From Mucilaginibacter paludis DSM 18603 (lineage in GTDB: Bacteria; Bacteroidota; Bacteroidia; Sphingobacteriales; Sphingobacteriaceae), in assembly GCF_000166195.2 (NCBI RefSeq), contig NZ_CM001403.1:4420432-4484431 (forward strand): a stretch of 64,000 bases of DNA. The letters are read 5' to 3'. Position 1 is the first letter of the stretch. Every line of letters begins with the position of its first letter. Below, in pieces: positions 16,259 through 25,217 of this stretch. The position numbers and the translations under genes were made by a program. The notes under the pieces were generated by a model. The model searched no databases. It was given only the letters and a program-made list of their open reading frames with translations, and had not been told where the DNA came from.

Positions 16259-16783
16259 TCACTCTTCCCGGGGCCCAAAATGCGGCTTAGGATAAAACCT
16301 GACCTTTTTCTGTTTAAACTTTTTTGTTTGCGCGTTTAACACCCATACTTCGGGTGTGGTAGCCGTCATGTAATCATTCAGTAAATGATCCTTGGGTGGT
16401 GGATTTACAATCACCATTAAACTGTTTCTTCTAAAACTGCAACCACGACTTGAGAATGGCGCATCATAAATTTTGCCATCTTCCAAATCAATGATCGCGC
16501 TTTCCCGGCAGTCCGATCCGCATCCCCACTCTACAAAACTATAGTGCCCGGCAAAATTCAATTTGTTCTTTTTATAACCATTCCTGATCACCGTCCGGTA
16601 AAGCTTCATTTTCGGATAGCTTTTAAAATCAATTGTAGCTACCTTACCTGTGTAAATATTGTCGATCTTATAAGTGTTAAATGCGGGTAAGTATACCTTT
16701 ATTTTCCTGACAGGCTCATCTTGTGCGAAACTGATTGTTGTATTAATTCCCAAAAACAAACTGAGTAAAAGGTTCCGTATCAT
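16259..16783 (-). CDS. Secreted protein, function unknown
   Basis: A 174-residue protein with an N-terminal signal peptide (about 20 residues, ending ISFAQ). The mature part has three Cys in the centre, within WGCGSDCRES and SSRGCSFRR, which may form a disulfide in the periplasm. A Lys-rich C-terminus follows. It starts three bases after the SDR gene stop, so it is the second gene of that operon. No catalytic motif is recognised. Confidence 0.75.
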   Translation of the reverse strand: MIRNLLLSLFLGINTTISFAQDEPVRKIKVYLPAFNTYKIDNIYTGKVATIDFKSYPKMKLYRTVIRNGYKKNKLNFAGHYSFVEWGCGSDCRESAIIDLEDGKIYDAPFSSRGCSFRRNSLMVIVNPPPKDHLLNDYMTATTPEVWVLNAQTKKFKQKKVRFYPKPHFGPREE

Positions 16784-16786
16784 CTC

Positions 16787-17563
16787 CTAATAAATCCCCC
16801 TATTACTCCCACCATCAACCGGAATGGTAGTCCCGGTAATATAAGCTGCTTGTTCTGATGCTAAAAAAGCCACCACGGCGGCCAGTTCTTCCGGCTTACC
16901 TATGCGCCCGGCGGGGATATTTTTTGTTTTTTGTTTGAGGGCTTCTTCCGGGTTACCTGCGGGCAGGGTTTCTTTGATGCGATCCGTAAGGATAAGGCCG
17001 GGTGCAACATTATTTACCGTAATACCATAAGGCGCAACCTCGTCGGCCAGTAGTTTGGCCATCCCCACTACGCCCATCCGCATACTGGTAGAGAGCACCG
17101 AATTATCCATTACCGATTTAACCGAGGCGCTAATGATGTTGATAATTCGCCCGCCACCGGCCTGCCGCATGTACGGAACTACCAGGCGGCTGGTACGTAC
17201 AACACTGAGCAGGTTTTGGTTAAAGGTGGCCAGCCATTGCTCATCATCAAAGCTTTCAAATTTATTAAAGGGCGGCCCGCCTGCATTGTTCACCAAAATA
17301 TCGATGGTGCCAAATGCCTTAATGGTTTCAATCACTATATTTTGCAATTGATCGGGCTGAGTTACATCTACCGGGACGGCTATCACGTTAACCTGCCGCG
17401 TTGAAGCTATAATTTCGGCAGCTGTTTTTTCCAGCTCCTGCTTATCGCGTGAGCCAATTACCACACTCGCGCCTTCGTTGGCCAAAGTAGTTGCAATGGC
17501 ACGGCCAAGCCCTTTGCTGGCGGCTAATACCAGGGCTACTTTGTATTGTATTTTTAAATCCAT
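16787..17563 (-). CDS. SDR-family oxidoreductase (atypical active site)
   Basis: A 258-residue short-chain dehydrogenase/reductase. The nucleotide loop reads AASKGLGRA near residues 14-22 in place of the common TGxxxGIG, and NNAGG is present near residue 91. At the active site the usual Tyr-x-x-x-Lys is replaced: the aligned segment is VLSTSMRMGVVGMAK, giving Leu and Met at those places. A subgroup annotated as FabG-like or BacC-like SDRs shows the same change, so this is not necessarily a dead copy. The C-terminal ITGTTIPVDGG is typical. The first 50 codons and the leader are repeated immediately upstream. Confidence 0.9.
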   Translation of the reverse strand: MDLKIQYKVALVLAASKGLGRAIATTLANEGASVVIGSRDKQELEKTAAEIIASTRQVNVIAVPVDVTQPDQLQNIVIETIKAFGTIDILVNNAGGPPFNKFESFDDEQWLATFNQNLLSVVRTSRLVVPYMRQAGGGRIINIISASVKSVMDNSVLSTSMRMGVVGMAKLLADEVAPYGITVNNVAPGLILTDRIKETLPAGNPEEALKQKTKNIPAGRIGKPEELAAVVAFLASEQAAYITGTTIPVDGGSNRGIY

Positions 17564-17625
17564 AAGGGAGGAGATGTTTATAAACGAAGATAGCGAATGA
17601 CATTTAAATCATCGCTGGTATAAAC
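17412..17625. repeat. Perfect 214-bp tandem duplication, unit 1
   Basis: This unit covers the first 50 codons of the SDR gene plus 62 bases upstream. Every base I compared is identical to the following unit at an offset of 214. The copy belongs to the intact gene. Confidence 0.92.
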
Positions 17626-17777
17626 ATTTCGGCAGCTGTTTTTTCCAGCTCCTGCTTATCGCGTGAGCCAATTACCACACTCGCGCCTTCGTTGGCCAAA
17701 GTAGTTGCAATGGCACGGCCAAGCCCTTTGCTGGCGGCTAATACCAGGGCTACTTTGTATTGTATTTTTAAATCCAT
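17604..17777 (-). pseudogene. Truncated duplicate of the SDR gene 5' end
   Basis: Inside the second duplication unit the SDR start is repeated: 50 codons identical to the intact gene, then seven new residues (MFIPAMI) across the junction and a TAA. It would make a 57-residue peptide holding only the first part of the nucleotide-binding fold, surely non-functional. It has the same leader as the intact gene and may be transcribed ahead of it. Confidence 0.85.
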
Positions 17778-17839
17778 AAGGGAGGAGATGTTTATAAACG
17801 AAGATAGCGAATGACATTTAAATCATCGCTGGTATAAAC
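17626..17839. repeat. Perfect 214-bp tandem duplication, unit 2
   Basis: Second unit of the duplication. Identity stops at 17839: unit 1 is followed by ATTTCGG, unit 2 by CGATCTT. No target-site or insertion-sequence features are seen at the joints. The lack of any difference suggests a recent event or an assembly error. Confidence 0.92.
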
Positions 17840-17909
17840 CGATCTTATTTCTCTGGTTGAGACTAAGTTATCGGGATGGATGGATGGATGGAAATGAAAA
17901 AGCCTTCCT

Positions 17910-19001
17910 TCAAAGCGAATCAATTAGTTCTTTCAGCGTAATCTCTTCCAACACTATCCTAACCGGAACCTGGTTATGGTATGCCCATTTAATCAGCCTG
18001 ATGTATCCTCCGGCTATTTCTATCCCGGTAATATCGCCATCATCAAAACAACAGCAGCCGCTGTTAAAGTAACCTGGCTTATAGCCCAAAAAATCGGGAG
18101 CCGGGCTATTTTTTCTGATGCGCTTGTTAATCTCCTGCTCCATTTCTTTCACTACGTCCACATCGTGGCTGGCCCGGGCCAGTTCCATTTGCCTGTACAA
18201 CCTTTCCAAGTGTGTTAACGATTCAAAAACCGGTTGATGGGTATGCCCTGTAATAAGCAGCAAGCCGGGTTGCCGGGCGCTCCATTGGTACATCATGTTG
18301 TTATGGATGGTTTTTAGATGATCATCCACGGATGGGGTGTTCAGGTTTAGCTCCAGGTACATTTGCAAGGGGCCCCACACATTGGCAATAAACCATTTAC
18401 TGAACCAGTTGCCATCGCTTTGCAAATCGCCCTGGTGCCCATGTGTTAAAAATATCTGCAGCGGTTTGCCATCAATATCGGTTTGCAATATGGCGCCCTC
18501 GTAAATGTTTATTTTTTGCCCGTAAATCCGTTCGAGAAAGATGGGTGCGAGCGGATCGTTGTCCCAATAAAGATCATGGTTGCCAAAAATTTTCACAAAG
18601 GCGTTCCTGGTTGCAAAGTTTTTTTCGCGGGCAAAGCTCTGGCTGTTTTTTCGTTTTACCTTGGCAATGTTATTCTCCCATAGTTCTTCGCCATCTCCTA
18701 AATTGATATAGGTAAAATTGTTTTGGTTATAATACTCCAGTGCGGCAATGTAGTTTTGTTCGGCCGTCGCAAAAATATCCGACCCATTTTTGGTTCCTTT
18801 ATGTTGATCTGAGAAGATAATGAACTGCTGCTGCGGGCCGAAACTCATCACAGGGCCTTTCTTTCCCGGATTGGTGAGGATATTTTGTTTGAGCTCGGTT
18901 AATGCCGTAAATACACGCCCGGCATCGGGCCTGGAATCATATTTCTCAGCTAAGCGGCCTATAGGTTTGGCGAGCAGTTTTTTTAAAAATTGATGAACCA
19001 T
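17910..19001 (-). CDS. Calcineurin-like metallophosphoesterase
   Basis: A 363-residue metallophosphoesterase with all family blocks: SDQHKG (D-x-H), LGDGEE (GD), FGNHDLYW (GNHD), LTHGHQGD and TGHTHQP. These bind two metal ions for hydrolysis of a phosphoester. A late Cys cluster, SGCCCFDDGD, follows and is unusual. The start is set at 19001 (MVHQFLKKLL); the frame is open 26 codons further, but that extension runs into intergenic repeat DNA. There is no signal peptide. The substrate is unknown: a lipid or nucleotide phosphate are both possible. It is a single-gene unit. Confidence 0.88.
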   Translation of the reverse strand: MVHQFLKKLLAKPIGRLAEKYDSRPDAGRVFTALTELKQNILTNPGKKGPVMSFGPQQQFIIFSDQHKGTKNGSDIFATAEQNYIAALEYYNQNNFTYINLGDGEELWENNIAKVKRKNSQSFAREKNFATRNAFVKIFGNHDLYWDNDPLAPIFLERIYGQKINIYEGAILQTDIDGKPLQIFLTHGHQGDLQSDGNWFSKWFIANVWGPLQMYLELNLNTPSVDDHLKTIHNNMMYQWSARQPGLLLITGHTHQPVFESLTHLERLYRQMELARASHDVDVVKEMEQEINKRIRKNSPAPDFLGYKPGYFNSGCCCFDDGDITGIEIAGGYIRLIKWAYHNQVPVRIVLEEITLKELIDSL

Positions 19002-19002
19002 G

Positions 19003-19243
19003 ACCACTGATTTGAGGATGATTATTTTGATTACACTGATTTTTTGATTGTTATGACGTTTAAAATTAGTGTGCGACAAGCCGAATCAATCAGCAGGACA
19101 TAAAAAAGAGCAGAATGTTTTGACCACTGATTTTAAATGATTTATTTGATTAGGCTGATTTTTGATTCCTGTGATGTTTAAGATTAGTATGCGGCAAGCC
19201 AAGTCAATCAGTGTAATCATATCAAATCATTTAAATCAGTGGT
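19003..19243. repeat. Tandem and inverted intergenic repeats
   Basis: An imperfect repeat beginning ACCACTGATTT is seen at 19003-19093 and again at 19123-19211, each ending near CAAGCC-(A/G)A(A/G)TCAATCAG. It is followed by an inverted piece at 19212-19243 that ends ATTTAAATCAGTGGT. The second copy and the inverted piece can pair. The segment AAAAAAGAGCAGAATGTT also occurs twice, once after the first copy and once as the left arm of the terminator beyond. Confidence 0.75.
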
Positions 19244-19258
19244 TAACGGTCAGTGCAT

Positions 19259-19292
19259 AAAAAAAGAGCAGAATGTTCTTCTGCTCTTTTTT
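19259..19292 (-). terminator. Rho-independent terminator of the sigma factor gene
   Basis: GAGCAGAA (19266-19273) pairs with TTCTGCTC (19279-19286), and the stem is extended by A and T runs on both sides, giving a T tract in either direction. It lies 18 bases after the end of the sigma factor gene and close to the metallophosphoesterase leader. Confidence 0.85.
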
Positions 19293-19310
19293 ATCTGTGT
19301 TATCACTGAT

Positions 19311-20168
19311 TTATAAATACGACTGCAACAGGTTGCTCCTTGAAGTGTGGCGCAAACGTTGTAAGGCTTTATCTTTAATCTGGCGAACACGTTCGCGGGT
19401 AAGGTTATATTTTTCGCCGATCTCCTCTAACGAGAGTGGGTAGTTATTACCTAAACCGAAGAACAATACAATAACCTCGCGTTCGCGCTCAGCTAAAGTA
19501 ACCAGCGAGCGCATAATTTCTTGTGAAAGTGATTCTTCCATCAGGTAATCATCGGTTGTAGGCTCGTTGTTTTGCAATACATCCAGCAGGGTATTTTCTT
19601 CACCTTGTACAAAAGGCGCATCCATAGACACATGGCGGCCAGAGTTGCTTAATGAATCGCAAATTTTATCTTCGGTAGTTTCCAATATATCGGCCAATTC
19701 GGCTTGCGATGGCTCACGTTCGTATTGCTGCTCTAACTTAGAGAATGCCTGACGGATTTTGTTTAATGATCCGATCTGGTTTAATGGTAAACGCACAATA
19801 CGCGATTGCTCGGCAACGGCCGAAAGGATAGACTGACGGATCCACCATACAGCGTACGAAATAAATTTAAATCCTTTGGTTTCATCAAAACGTTTGGCGG
19901 CCTTAATTAAACCTAAGTTACCTTCGTTAATTAAATCGCCCAGGGTAAGGCCCTGGTTTTGGTACTGCTTGGCTACAGATACAACAAAGCGCAGGTTAGT
20001 TTTTGTTAGGCGCTCTAAGGCCGCCTGGTCCCCTTCCCTGATTTTTTGTGCCAGTATAACTTCTTCATCAGCAGTTATCAAATCTACTTTGCCAATTTCG
20101 GTCAGGTATTTATCCAATGACTGAGATTCGCGGTTGGTAATGGATTGGGATATTTTGAGTTGTCTCAT
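19311..20168 (-). CDS. rpoD: Primary RNA polymerase sigma factor (RpoD/SigA type)
   Basis: A 285-residue sigma-70 factor, the short housekeeping form of Bacteroidota without region 1.1. Visible parts are region 1.2 (YLTEIGKVDLITADEE), region 2 with LRFVVSVAKQYQNQGL, GDLINEGNLGLIKAA and FKFISYAVWWIRQSI (promoter melting), region 3, and region 4 with EREREVIVLFFGL and the helix-turn-helix LSLEEIGEKYNLTRERVRQIKDKAL. It recognises the TTG / TAnnTTTG promoters of this phylum. Transcribed alone, with a strong terminator; the 536-base upstream gap is gene-free. Confidence 0.97.
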   Translation of the reverse strand: MRQLKISQSITNRESQSLDKYLTEIGKVDLITADEEVILAQKIREGDQAALERLTKTNLRFVVSVAKQYQNQGLTLGDLINEGNLGLIKAAKRFDETKGFKFISYAVWWIRQSILSAVAEQSRIVRLPLNQIGSLNKIRQAFSKLEQQYEREPSQAELADILETTEDKICDSLSNSGRHVSMDAPFVQGEENTLLDVLQNNEPTTDDYLMEESLSQEIMRSLVTLAEREREVIVLFFGLGNNYPLSLEEIGEKYNLTRERVRQIKDKALQRLRHTSRSNLLQSYL

Positions 20169-20704
20169 TTGTTAAAATAAATGAATAATTGATTGTACCT
20201 GATAGTTTGTACAATGTACTAAATAACTTTTATTATAGAAGTATTAACGGAATTAATTATATTAAAATTGTTTAACCAATAACACTTATTATCTATTTGA
20301 CACAATCGTGAATAATTCCCTCCGCTTACAAACAATCTTACCTGATTAACCCTGCGAAAAATCGTGCTGAATTTCTGAATTGGGCGCTTTAAAAATTTAT
20401 GTAATTAGTATGTTTAACGTATAACTATCCTAAATTGTTTTGTGGGTGCAAAGGTATGTTTAATAAATTAATTTATCAACACAAATTAAATGGTAAATTG
20501 TGGAAAAGATTTTTCCATGACACTGTCATCTTATCAACATAAATAATACTTTTTTTACTTATTAATGTGGGCATAGTGCAAATGTTAAAAGGTGGCCGGT
20601 TTTAGTTAAATGTTGTTAAAACGTGTTAAATATCAAGTGCTTTAACGGAATAAAACTGAAATTGGTTGCAATAAAAATATGGTAAAACTATACGCTCAAC
20701 CAAA
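20169..20704. other. Divergent intergenic region, promoters expected
   Basis: An AT-rich gap between the divergent sigma factor and DUF2723 genes. It should hold both promoters. A TTGTACAA palindrome with a nearby repeat of GTAC is seen near 20206. No open frame or RNA gene is apparent. Confidence 0.4.
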
Positions 20705-23700
20705 ATGCGGTACAAAAAAATAAACAACGGCTTAGGCTGGCTTTGCTTTGCGATAGCTACGGCTACTTACATTTTAACGCTCGAACCATCAGTCAGCTTT
20801 TGGGATTGCGGCGAATTTATCTCCTGCGCCTTCAGATTACAGGTGTCTCATCAGCCTGGATACCCTCTGTTCGCCATGTTGGGTAAAGCCTTTTCCCTGC
20901 TCTCTATGGGCGACCGCACCAAGGTGGCTTATTGCACCAATCTGATGTCGGCGCTGGCCAGCGCCGCTACCATTATGTTCTTGTTTTGGACTATTACGGC
21001 GTTTGCAAAAAAACTAATATTGGAAAAAAATCACCGGCTAAGTCAAACTAATACGATGCTGATTATGGGGGCCGGTGTGATAGGAGCAGGAGCTTTTACC
21101 TTTACCGATACTTTTTGGTTTTCGGCCGTCGAGACCATTGTATTCGCATTGTCGTCGCTTTGCACGGCGGTAGTTTTCTGGGCCATTTTAAAATGGGATG
21201 CTCAGGCCGCGGAGCCGGGTTCTGACAAATGGATTGTCCTGATAGCTTACATCATCGGATTATCCATCGGTATACATCTGCTTAATTTATTAACTATCCC
21301 TGCTATCGCTATGGTATATTACTTCCGAAGGTACAGCCGGATTAATTTTAAAAGCGGTGTAGTTGCTTTTTTAATCAGTATTGCTATATTGGCCTTTGTA
21401 CAGTTTGGTGTGCGGGGGTATACTATCCACATTGCGGCTTATTTCGATCTGTTCTTCGTAAATACGCTCGGCATGGCTTTTGGCAGCGGCGCGCTTACCT
21501 TTTTCGTATTATTAATTGGTGCATTAGTATACGGTATTGTGTATAGCATCCGCCGCCAAAAACCAATGCTAAACCTGGCTTTATTATGTATTGCGTTTAT
21601 CTATTTAGGATACAGTTCATTCGCCTATATTCCCATCCGTGCGGCGGCCAATACCAACCTCAACAATACTCATCCGGATAATGCCTTTACTTTGTATAGT
21701 TACCTTAACCGGACACAATACGGCGAAACACCCCTGTTATCGGGCCCATACTTTGACGCAAAGATTATTGACCAGGCCGAAGGCAACCCCATTTACCGGA
21801 AGGGAAAAACGAAATATGAGCAAGCTGGCAAACGGGTAAGCTATACCTACGACCATATCAGCCTGCTGCCACGCATCTGGAGCACCGAGCAGGACCCGCA
21901 GTATGCTGCCAACGTACAGTTTTATAAACAATTTTTGGGCATGGCCGATGGACAATCGCCAAAATTTGCCGATAATATGAGCTGGTTGTTTAACTGGCAA
22001 CTTTACCAGATGTATGCCCGCTACTTTTTATGGAACTTTGTGGGGCGCTATAACGACCTGGACGGGCAGCAGAATGCCAAGGCCATTAACGGCAACTGGA
22101 CCAGTGGTATTTTTGATGGCGGCAAACATTTACCCCGGTCGGTTACCAATAGCATCAACTATACGCCTTTGTATGCCGTTCCGTTTGTGTTGGGAATATT
22201 CGGGATGGTTTACCATTTCAGGCAGAAAAAACGCGATGCGCTTATTATTGCCTTGCTTTACTTTTTTACGGGCATTGCCATAGTGCTGTATGTTAACCAA
22301 ACATCCTTGCAGCCGCGCGAACGCGATTACTCTTACGTAGGTTCATTTTACGCCTTCGCCATTTGGATAGGGCTGGGGGTTATAGCACTTGCCGAGATGT
22401 TTCGTAAAAAAATGAATGCACGGTTTGCGGTAATGGGGTCTTTTGTAATTTGTTTAATAGTGCCCGTATTGCTGGCTACCAAAGAGTGGCGCAGTCACGA
22501 CCGGTCGACCAAGATGACACCGCATGATATGGCCTATAATTTTTTAATATCGTGCCCCCAAAACGCAATCCTGTTTACCTATGGCGATAATGATACCTAC
22601 TCGTTGTGGTATGATCAGGAGGTTGAAGGCATCAGGCCGGATGTGCGCATTGTTTGCCTGAGCTTGTTTAGTAGTGATTGGTATATTCACCAGATGCAGG
22701 GTACAATGAATCAATCTGCCCCGCTACCCATTACCCTCAGCTTCGATCAGTATAAGGACGGCGTACGCGATGTAATTTATTATAACGATGCACACATAGC
22801 CGGGCCGGTTGAGGTGAAGGATGTTTTTGATTTTATTACCTCTGATGATAGCCGCACTAAAGTTGAATACCAAAATGGTGAGAGCCTGAATTACCTGCCC
22901 ACCAAAAATTTAAAACTGACTATTAACGCGGATGAACTTATTAAAAAAGGCGTAGTTAAGCCGGATCAGAAAGACAAGCTTGCTAAAACGATGGAATGGA
23001 AGTTTAACGGAAACTACCTGACCAAAGATAACCTGGCCATATTGGATATACTGGCGCATAATAACTGGGAAAGGCCCATTTGTTTTACTGCAACCATGAA
23101 CACAGAGAGCATGGCAGGCCTGCAACCCTATTTATATAAGGAGGGCTTTACTTACCGGTTGATTCCCTTAAAGCCTGATACCACGGTACAAGATCAATAT
23201 AGCAAAACCAATAGCCTGGTGATGTATCACAACGTGATGGGTAAGTTTAAATACGGTAACTATAAGCACGCCCGTAACCTCGATAATGTATCAACCCAGC
23301 AGTTTTACGAAGTAATGGAAACAACCTTTATTAACCTTGCGCAAGGGTTGATTAAAGATGGCTACCCGCAGCTGGCGCTCAATGCCTTGCACCAATTTGA
23401 CGCGCAAATGCCAGATATTAATCCCGATATTGATACGGCAAGCAAAAAATATTTTCTGGCCGAAACTGCCTACCGGCTGCATGATGCCGCCTTGGGCGGC
23501 AGGTATATTAAAAGTGTTAACGATTATATCACCGATCAGCTGGATTATAACTACGCCCTGCTTCAGCATAATCAACAGGAGGGGCTCAATATTCGGGATA
23601 TACAAATATCAATGTCGTTATTAAGCGCCATGGTTGATACCACCAAAAATAATAACGAAACCCAATTAAGCGGACAGTTGTATGCCCGGTTGAAAGATTA

Positions 23701-23734
23701 TAGCAGTAAGTTTTCTGTATTGCAGCAAAGATAG
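20705..23734 (+). CDS. DUF2723 multi-pass membrane protein (GT-C glycosyltransferase-like)
   Basis: A 1009-residue protein. The N-terminal half has about ten hydrophobic segments with the DUF2723 signature: an early acidic segment SFWDCGEFISCAFRLQVSHQ (residues 32-51) and GYPLFAMLGK, resembling the Asp/Glu-containing first loop of protein O-mannosyltransferases. The C-terminal part, from about residue 580, is soluble and probably periplasmic. Members are thought to move sugars from a lipid carrier onto proteins or glycans; this is inference from fold. It is transcribed away from the sigma factor gene and appears to be a single gene. Confidence 0.85.
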   Translation: MRYKKINNGLGWLCFAIATATYILTLEPSVSFWDCGEFISCAFRLQVSHQPGYPLFAMLGKAFSLLSMGDRTKVAYCTNLMSALASAATIMFLFWTITAFAKKLILEKNHRLSQTNTMLIMGAGVIGAGAFTFTDTFWFSAVETIVFALSSLCTAVVFWAILKWDAQAAEPGSDKWIVLIAYIIGLSIGIHLLNLLTIPAIAMVYYFRRYSRINFKSGVVAFLISIAILAFVQFGVRGYTIHIAAYFDLFFVNTLGMAFGSGALTFFVLLIGALVYGIVYSIRRQKPMLNLALLCIAFIYLGYSSFAYIPIRAAANTNLNNTHPDNAFTLYSYLNRTQYGETPLLSGPYFDAKIIDQAEGNPIYRKGKTKYEQAGKRVSYTYDHISLLPRIWSTEQDPQYAANVQFYKQFLGMADGQSPKFADNMSWLFNWQLYQMYARYFLWNFVGRYNDLDGQQNAKAINGNWTSGIFDGGKHLPRSVTNSINYTPLYAVPFVLGIFGMVYHFRQKKRDALIIALLYFFTGIAIVLYVNQTSLQPRERDYSYVGSFYAFAIWIGLGVIALAEMFRKKMNARFAVMGSFVICLIVPVLLATKEWRSHDRSTKMTPHDMAYNFLISCPQNAILFTYGDNDTYSLWYDQEVEGIRPDVRIVCLSLFSSDWYIHQMQGTMNQSAPLPITLSFDQYKDGVRDVIYYNDAHIAGPVEVKDVFDFITSDDSRTKVEYQNGESLNYLPTKNLKLTINADELIKKGVVKPDQKDKLAKTMEWKFNGNYLTKDNLAILDILAHNNWERPICFTATMNTESMAGLQPYLYKEGFTYRLIPLKPDTTVQDQYSKTNSLVMYHNVMGKFKYGNYKHARNLDNVSTQQFYEVMETTFINLAQGLIKDGYPQLALNALHQFDAQMPDINPDIDTASKKYFLAETAYRLHDAALGGRYIKSVNDYITDQLDYNYALLQHNQQEGLNIRDIQISMSLLSAMVDTTKNNNETQLSGQLYARLKDYSSKFSVLQQR

Positions 23735-23901
23735 CACAAGCCCAAAACCCAATTAACAATGAAAAAGCTTTTAGAGAAATCTGAAGGCTTTTATTTTTTA
23801 TGCCCGCATTAAAACCAGAGTACGCTATTAGCACGTAATTGATGGTAGAACAAAGTGTATCAGGCTTTGTTAATGATTTTGTACAAAACATTGTAAAACC
23901 C

Positions 23902-24657
23902 ATGAAAAAATTAATATTTACTTTAAGCATCGCCCTTGCCGGGGTGCTGGCAGCTAAAGCGCAAAGTACGGATAGCGTAAAAAGCAACAGTTGGTTTAAA
24001 CATAACGTAGCCGGAGCGGCACAAATACAGGTAACCTACCGCAAAAGCAACCTCAATCAGTTAAATGCGGCGCTTAATAAAAATGGTTTCCCTTCGTTAT
24101 CAGAAAACAGCATCTGGATTAATGCTTCCATGAGCCATATTCACCAAAAATGGCTATTTGAGGATGGTATAGGCTTTACACCACTTTCAACCTCGGAAGT
24201 TAACAATATAAAGGCAAGATATAACCAGTACCAGGTATATTTTAGGGCGGGTTATGATATCTCAAAAAACGCAGATTTTAGATTGTACCCTTTTGCCGGC
24301 ATTAATTTATCGGGGGCAGTACTTAACATACAGGACAAGGCCCGCCAGGAAAATGTAAACGATTTTTCGCAGGAGTTATTGAACAGTACATCAAGCAAAA
24401 CCCTTTATCAGCCTAATTTTGGTATTGAACTGGGTGCCGGTTTTGATTATTTAATCAAGATGAAAACCAAACAAATGGATTGTTTCCAGATCCAAAGGAG
24501 TATCCCGGTAGGTTTAAGGCTCGGCTACTATATTAATGCTTCGGCAGGCGATTGGAAAATAGATAGCTACACGCTTTCAAACGGGCCCGGTAACAAACAA
24601 AGTGCAGTTTTTGTGTCCTTTAATATTGGCTTGGGCTACATGATCAGGAAGCAATAA
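23902..24657 (+). CDS. Outer-membrane beta-barrel-like protein
   Basis: A 251-residue protein from the chosen start MKKLIFTLSIALAGVLAAKAQ, a clear signal peptide with cleavage after AKAQ. The frame is open 21 codons further upstream, but those residues lack any signal features. Alternating hydrophobic strands ending in aromatic residues, and a last strand SVGLGY-like (NIGLGYMIRKQ), suggest a small barrel of the OmpX/porin-like group. No ligand or partner is evident. Confidence 0.75.
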   Translation: MKKLIFTLSIALAGVLAAKAQSTDSVKSNSWFKHNVAGAAQIQVTYRKSNLNQLNAALNKNGFPSLSENSIWINASMSHIHQKWLFEDGIGFTPLSTSEVNNIKARYNQYQVYFRAGYDISKNADFRLYPFAGINLSGAVLNIQDKARQENVNDFSQELLNSTSSKTLYQPNFGIELGAGFDYLIKMKTKQMDCFQIQRSIPVGLRLGYYINASAGDWKIDSYTLSNGPGNKQSAVFVSFNIGLGYMIRKQ

Positions 24658-24845
24658 AGTTGCGCGTTGGATAGGATTTGAAGCTAAACGGTTTGTTAGT
24701 ACAGCTGATGTTGGGCTTGGCAGCAGCTGTATTACACCATAATATAAAACACGTATTTATAACACCGCAAATCCGTATAAATTACATTGACAGGTAAAAG
24801 CTATACGCCCATTTTTGTTTTATAATCTATATAAAACAAAGTGTT

Positions 24846-25061
24846 ATGCAAATAGCCGCCGGGAAAATTTCTTATTATTGTTTTAATAGTAATTGCAAAA
24901 GTTCTGTGTTTTATCTGAGAACAACAAAAGTTACCGATTTGCCCTTTGAAGTTAACTTGCTTACCGAAAAGCATAGCTGTGAAGCTTGTGGTCATGAGTT
25001 AACGTCGTTACTAAATATCGAAATCAAAAAAGCTTTTCTGGATGCCTTTCTGGGTATTTAA
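24846..25061 (+). CDS. Small possible zinc-ribbon protein
   Basis: A 71-residue protein with C12 and C17 in an early CFNSNC pair and a second CEACGHEL pair at C45 and C48. Two knuckles about 28 residues apart would suit a zinc ribbon, although the first spacing is wider than usual. The tail is a hydrophobic helix. It lies upstream of the XRE regulator in the same direction with a 156-base gap. It could be a real small gene or chance; codon composition is similar to its neighbours. Confidence 0.5.
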   Translation: MQIAAGKISYYCFNSNCKSSVFYLRTTKVTDLPFEVNLLTEKHSCEACGHELTSLLNIEIKKAFLDAFLGI

Positions 25062-25131
25062 AATAACTGTCCTTACTCCTTTTACCAACATGATATCTTG
25101 CTGAAATATATTTAGCCCGTGGTTAACTTTG

Positions 25132-25188
25132 TATATTTGTTATATATCAGTATGTTTATCTTACCAAATGGTAATTATCGTTTGGTAA
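25132..25188 (+). promoter_or_regulatory. Promoter -7 box and likely operator of the XRE regulator
   Basis: TATATTTG at 25132-25139 matches the Bacteroidota -7 box; a good TTG at -33 is not seen. Just downstream lie three half-sites: TTACCA and TGGTAA facing each other at 25161-25174, and TTTGGTAA at 25181-25188, which pairs with TTACCAAA at 25161-25168. The place between promoter and start codon suits autoregulation. Confidence 0.5.
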
Positions 25189-25217
25189 GTACTATTCCAA
25201 TCTTAAATTTCATAACC

